Origin: CAYSJU01 sp964431495
GTDB taxonomy: Bacteria; Omnitrophota; Gorgyraeia; Tantalellales; Tantalellaceae
Length of the DNA: 64,000 nucleotides
Reading direction: 5' to 3'
Assembly (NCBI GenBank): GCA_964431495.1
Contig: CAYSJU010000003.1
Span: 46,225-110,224 of the forward strand
Below the pieces are notes generated by a model that saw only the letters and a list, made by a program, of their open reading frames with translations, had not been told where the DNA came from and did no database searches. Below are positions 63,973 to 64,000 of this stretch, in pieces (position 1 is the first letter of the stretch; each line of letters begins with the position of its first letter). Made by a program: the position numbers and the translations under genes.

Positions 63973-64000
63973 TGACCAGAATATGTGTCTACTAATATAT

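Overview
The window reads as a chromosomal segment of an uncultivated diderm bacterium, most likely Candidatus Omnitrophota (Omnitrophica). That placement is inference. It rests on large secreted proteins of a style I associate with that phylum (short hydrophobic leader, then motifs such as 'LAPP' or 'AAQSIFKP'), on LptF/LptG, AsmA-like and beta-barrel proteins that imply an outer membrane, and on a regulatory PTS without a sugar permease. Coding density is high, operons are tight with many 4-nt ATGA overlaps, and intergenic spaces hold several families of short palindromic repeats.

Region by region. 1-12.1 kb: three very large exported proteins of unknown role: a 5'-truncated one, a 1988-aa protein with three nitrilase-type domains, and a 1302-aa protein with a ChaN/TraB/EreA-like N-terminus, HEAT-like repeats and a degenerate metalloprotease-like motif. 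12.2-15.8 kb: housekeeping operon murI - fumarase alpha - fumarase beta - rph - rdgB. 15.8-17.8 kb: convergent AsmA-like envelope protein. 18.0-18.6 kb: four tRNA genes (Arg, Leu, Pro on minus; His on plus) behind divergent sigma70 promoters. 18.6-27.4 kb: apparent seven-gene operon: OmpR-type response regulator, SPL-like radical SAM enzyme, exported SagB-type oxidoreductase, HExxxH/QEGLA (DUF1704) metallopeptidase-like protein, two ATP-grasp ligases and a CstA-type carrier. This is the best candidate for an undescribed small-molecule or peptide pathway. 27.5-36.5 kb: tRNA-Arg, then an envelope locus: TPR plus beta-barrel outer-membrane protein, a 1727-aa double-FecR surface protein, a SurA-N-like lipoprotein, a HAMP membrane protein and a small HExxH protein; it may be a surface-protein export or assembly system. 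36.6-41.5 kb: tRNA-Lys and tRNA-Gly, then regulatory PTS (EIIA, YvcK-like, HPr, EI) and a sugar nucleotidyltransferase. 41.6-44.0 kb: metK-ahcY. 44.0-46.2 kb: LptF/LptG. 46.3-51 kb: comF, DoxX, ferredoxin, polysaccharide deacetylase, pgi, AEC transporter. 51.1-56.2 kb: small membrane protein, Lon-like protease, CPA2 antiporter with CBS domains, small exported protein. 56.4-64 kb: clpB and a short DnaJ-like protein, ArsR regulator, YacP-like NYN nuclease, Maf, Elp3-like radical SAM protein, a DUF6873-like protein, and an ECF-like sigma factor at the edge.

Non-coding signals are unusually informative. A palindrome family with compensatory changes in its stem occupies six intergenic spaces between 29 and 56 kb. 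An 89-nt element occurs twice with one stem-preserving difference. A GGGACAGCGACC inverted repeat sits on or just after stop codons at three places. Two genes, murI and the AsmA-like gene, have consensus promoters so close to the start codon that their mRNAs should be leaderless.
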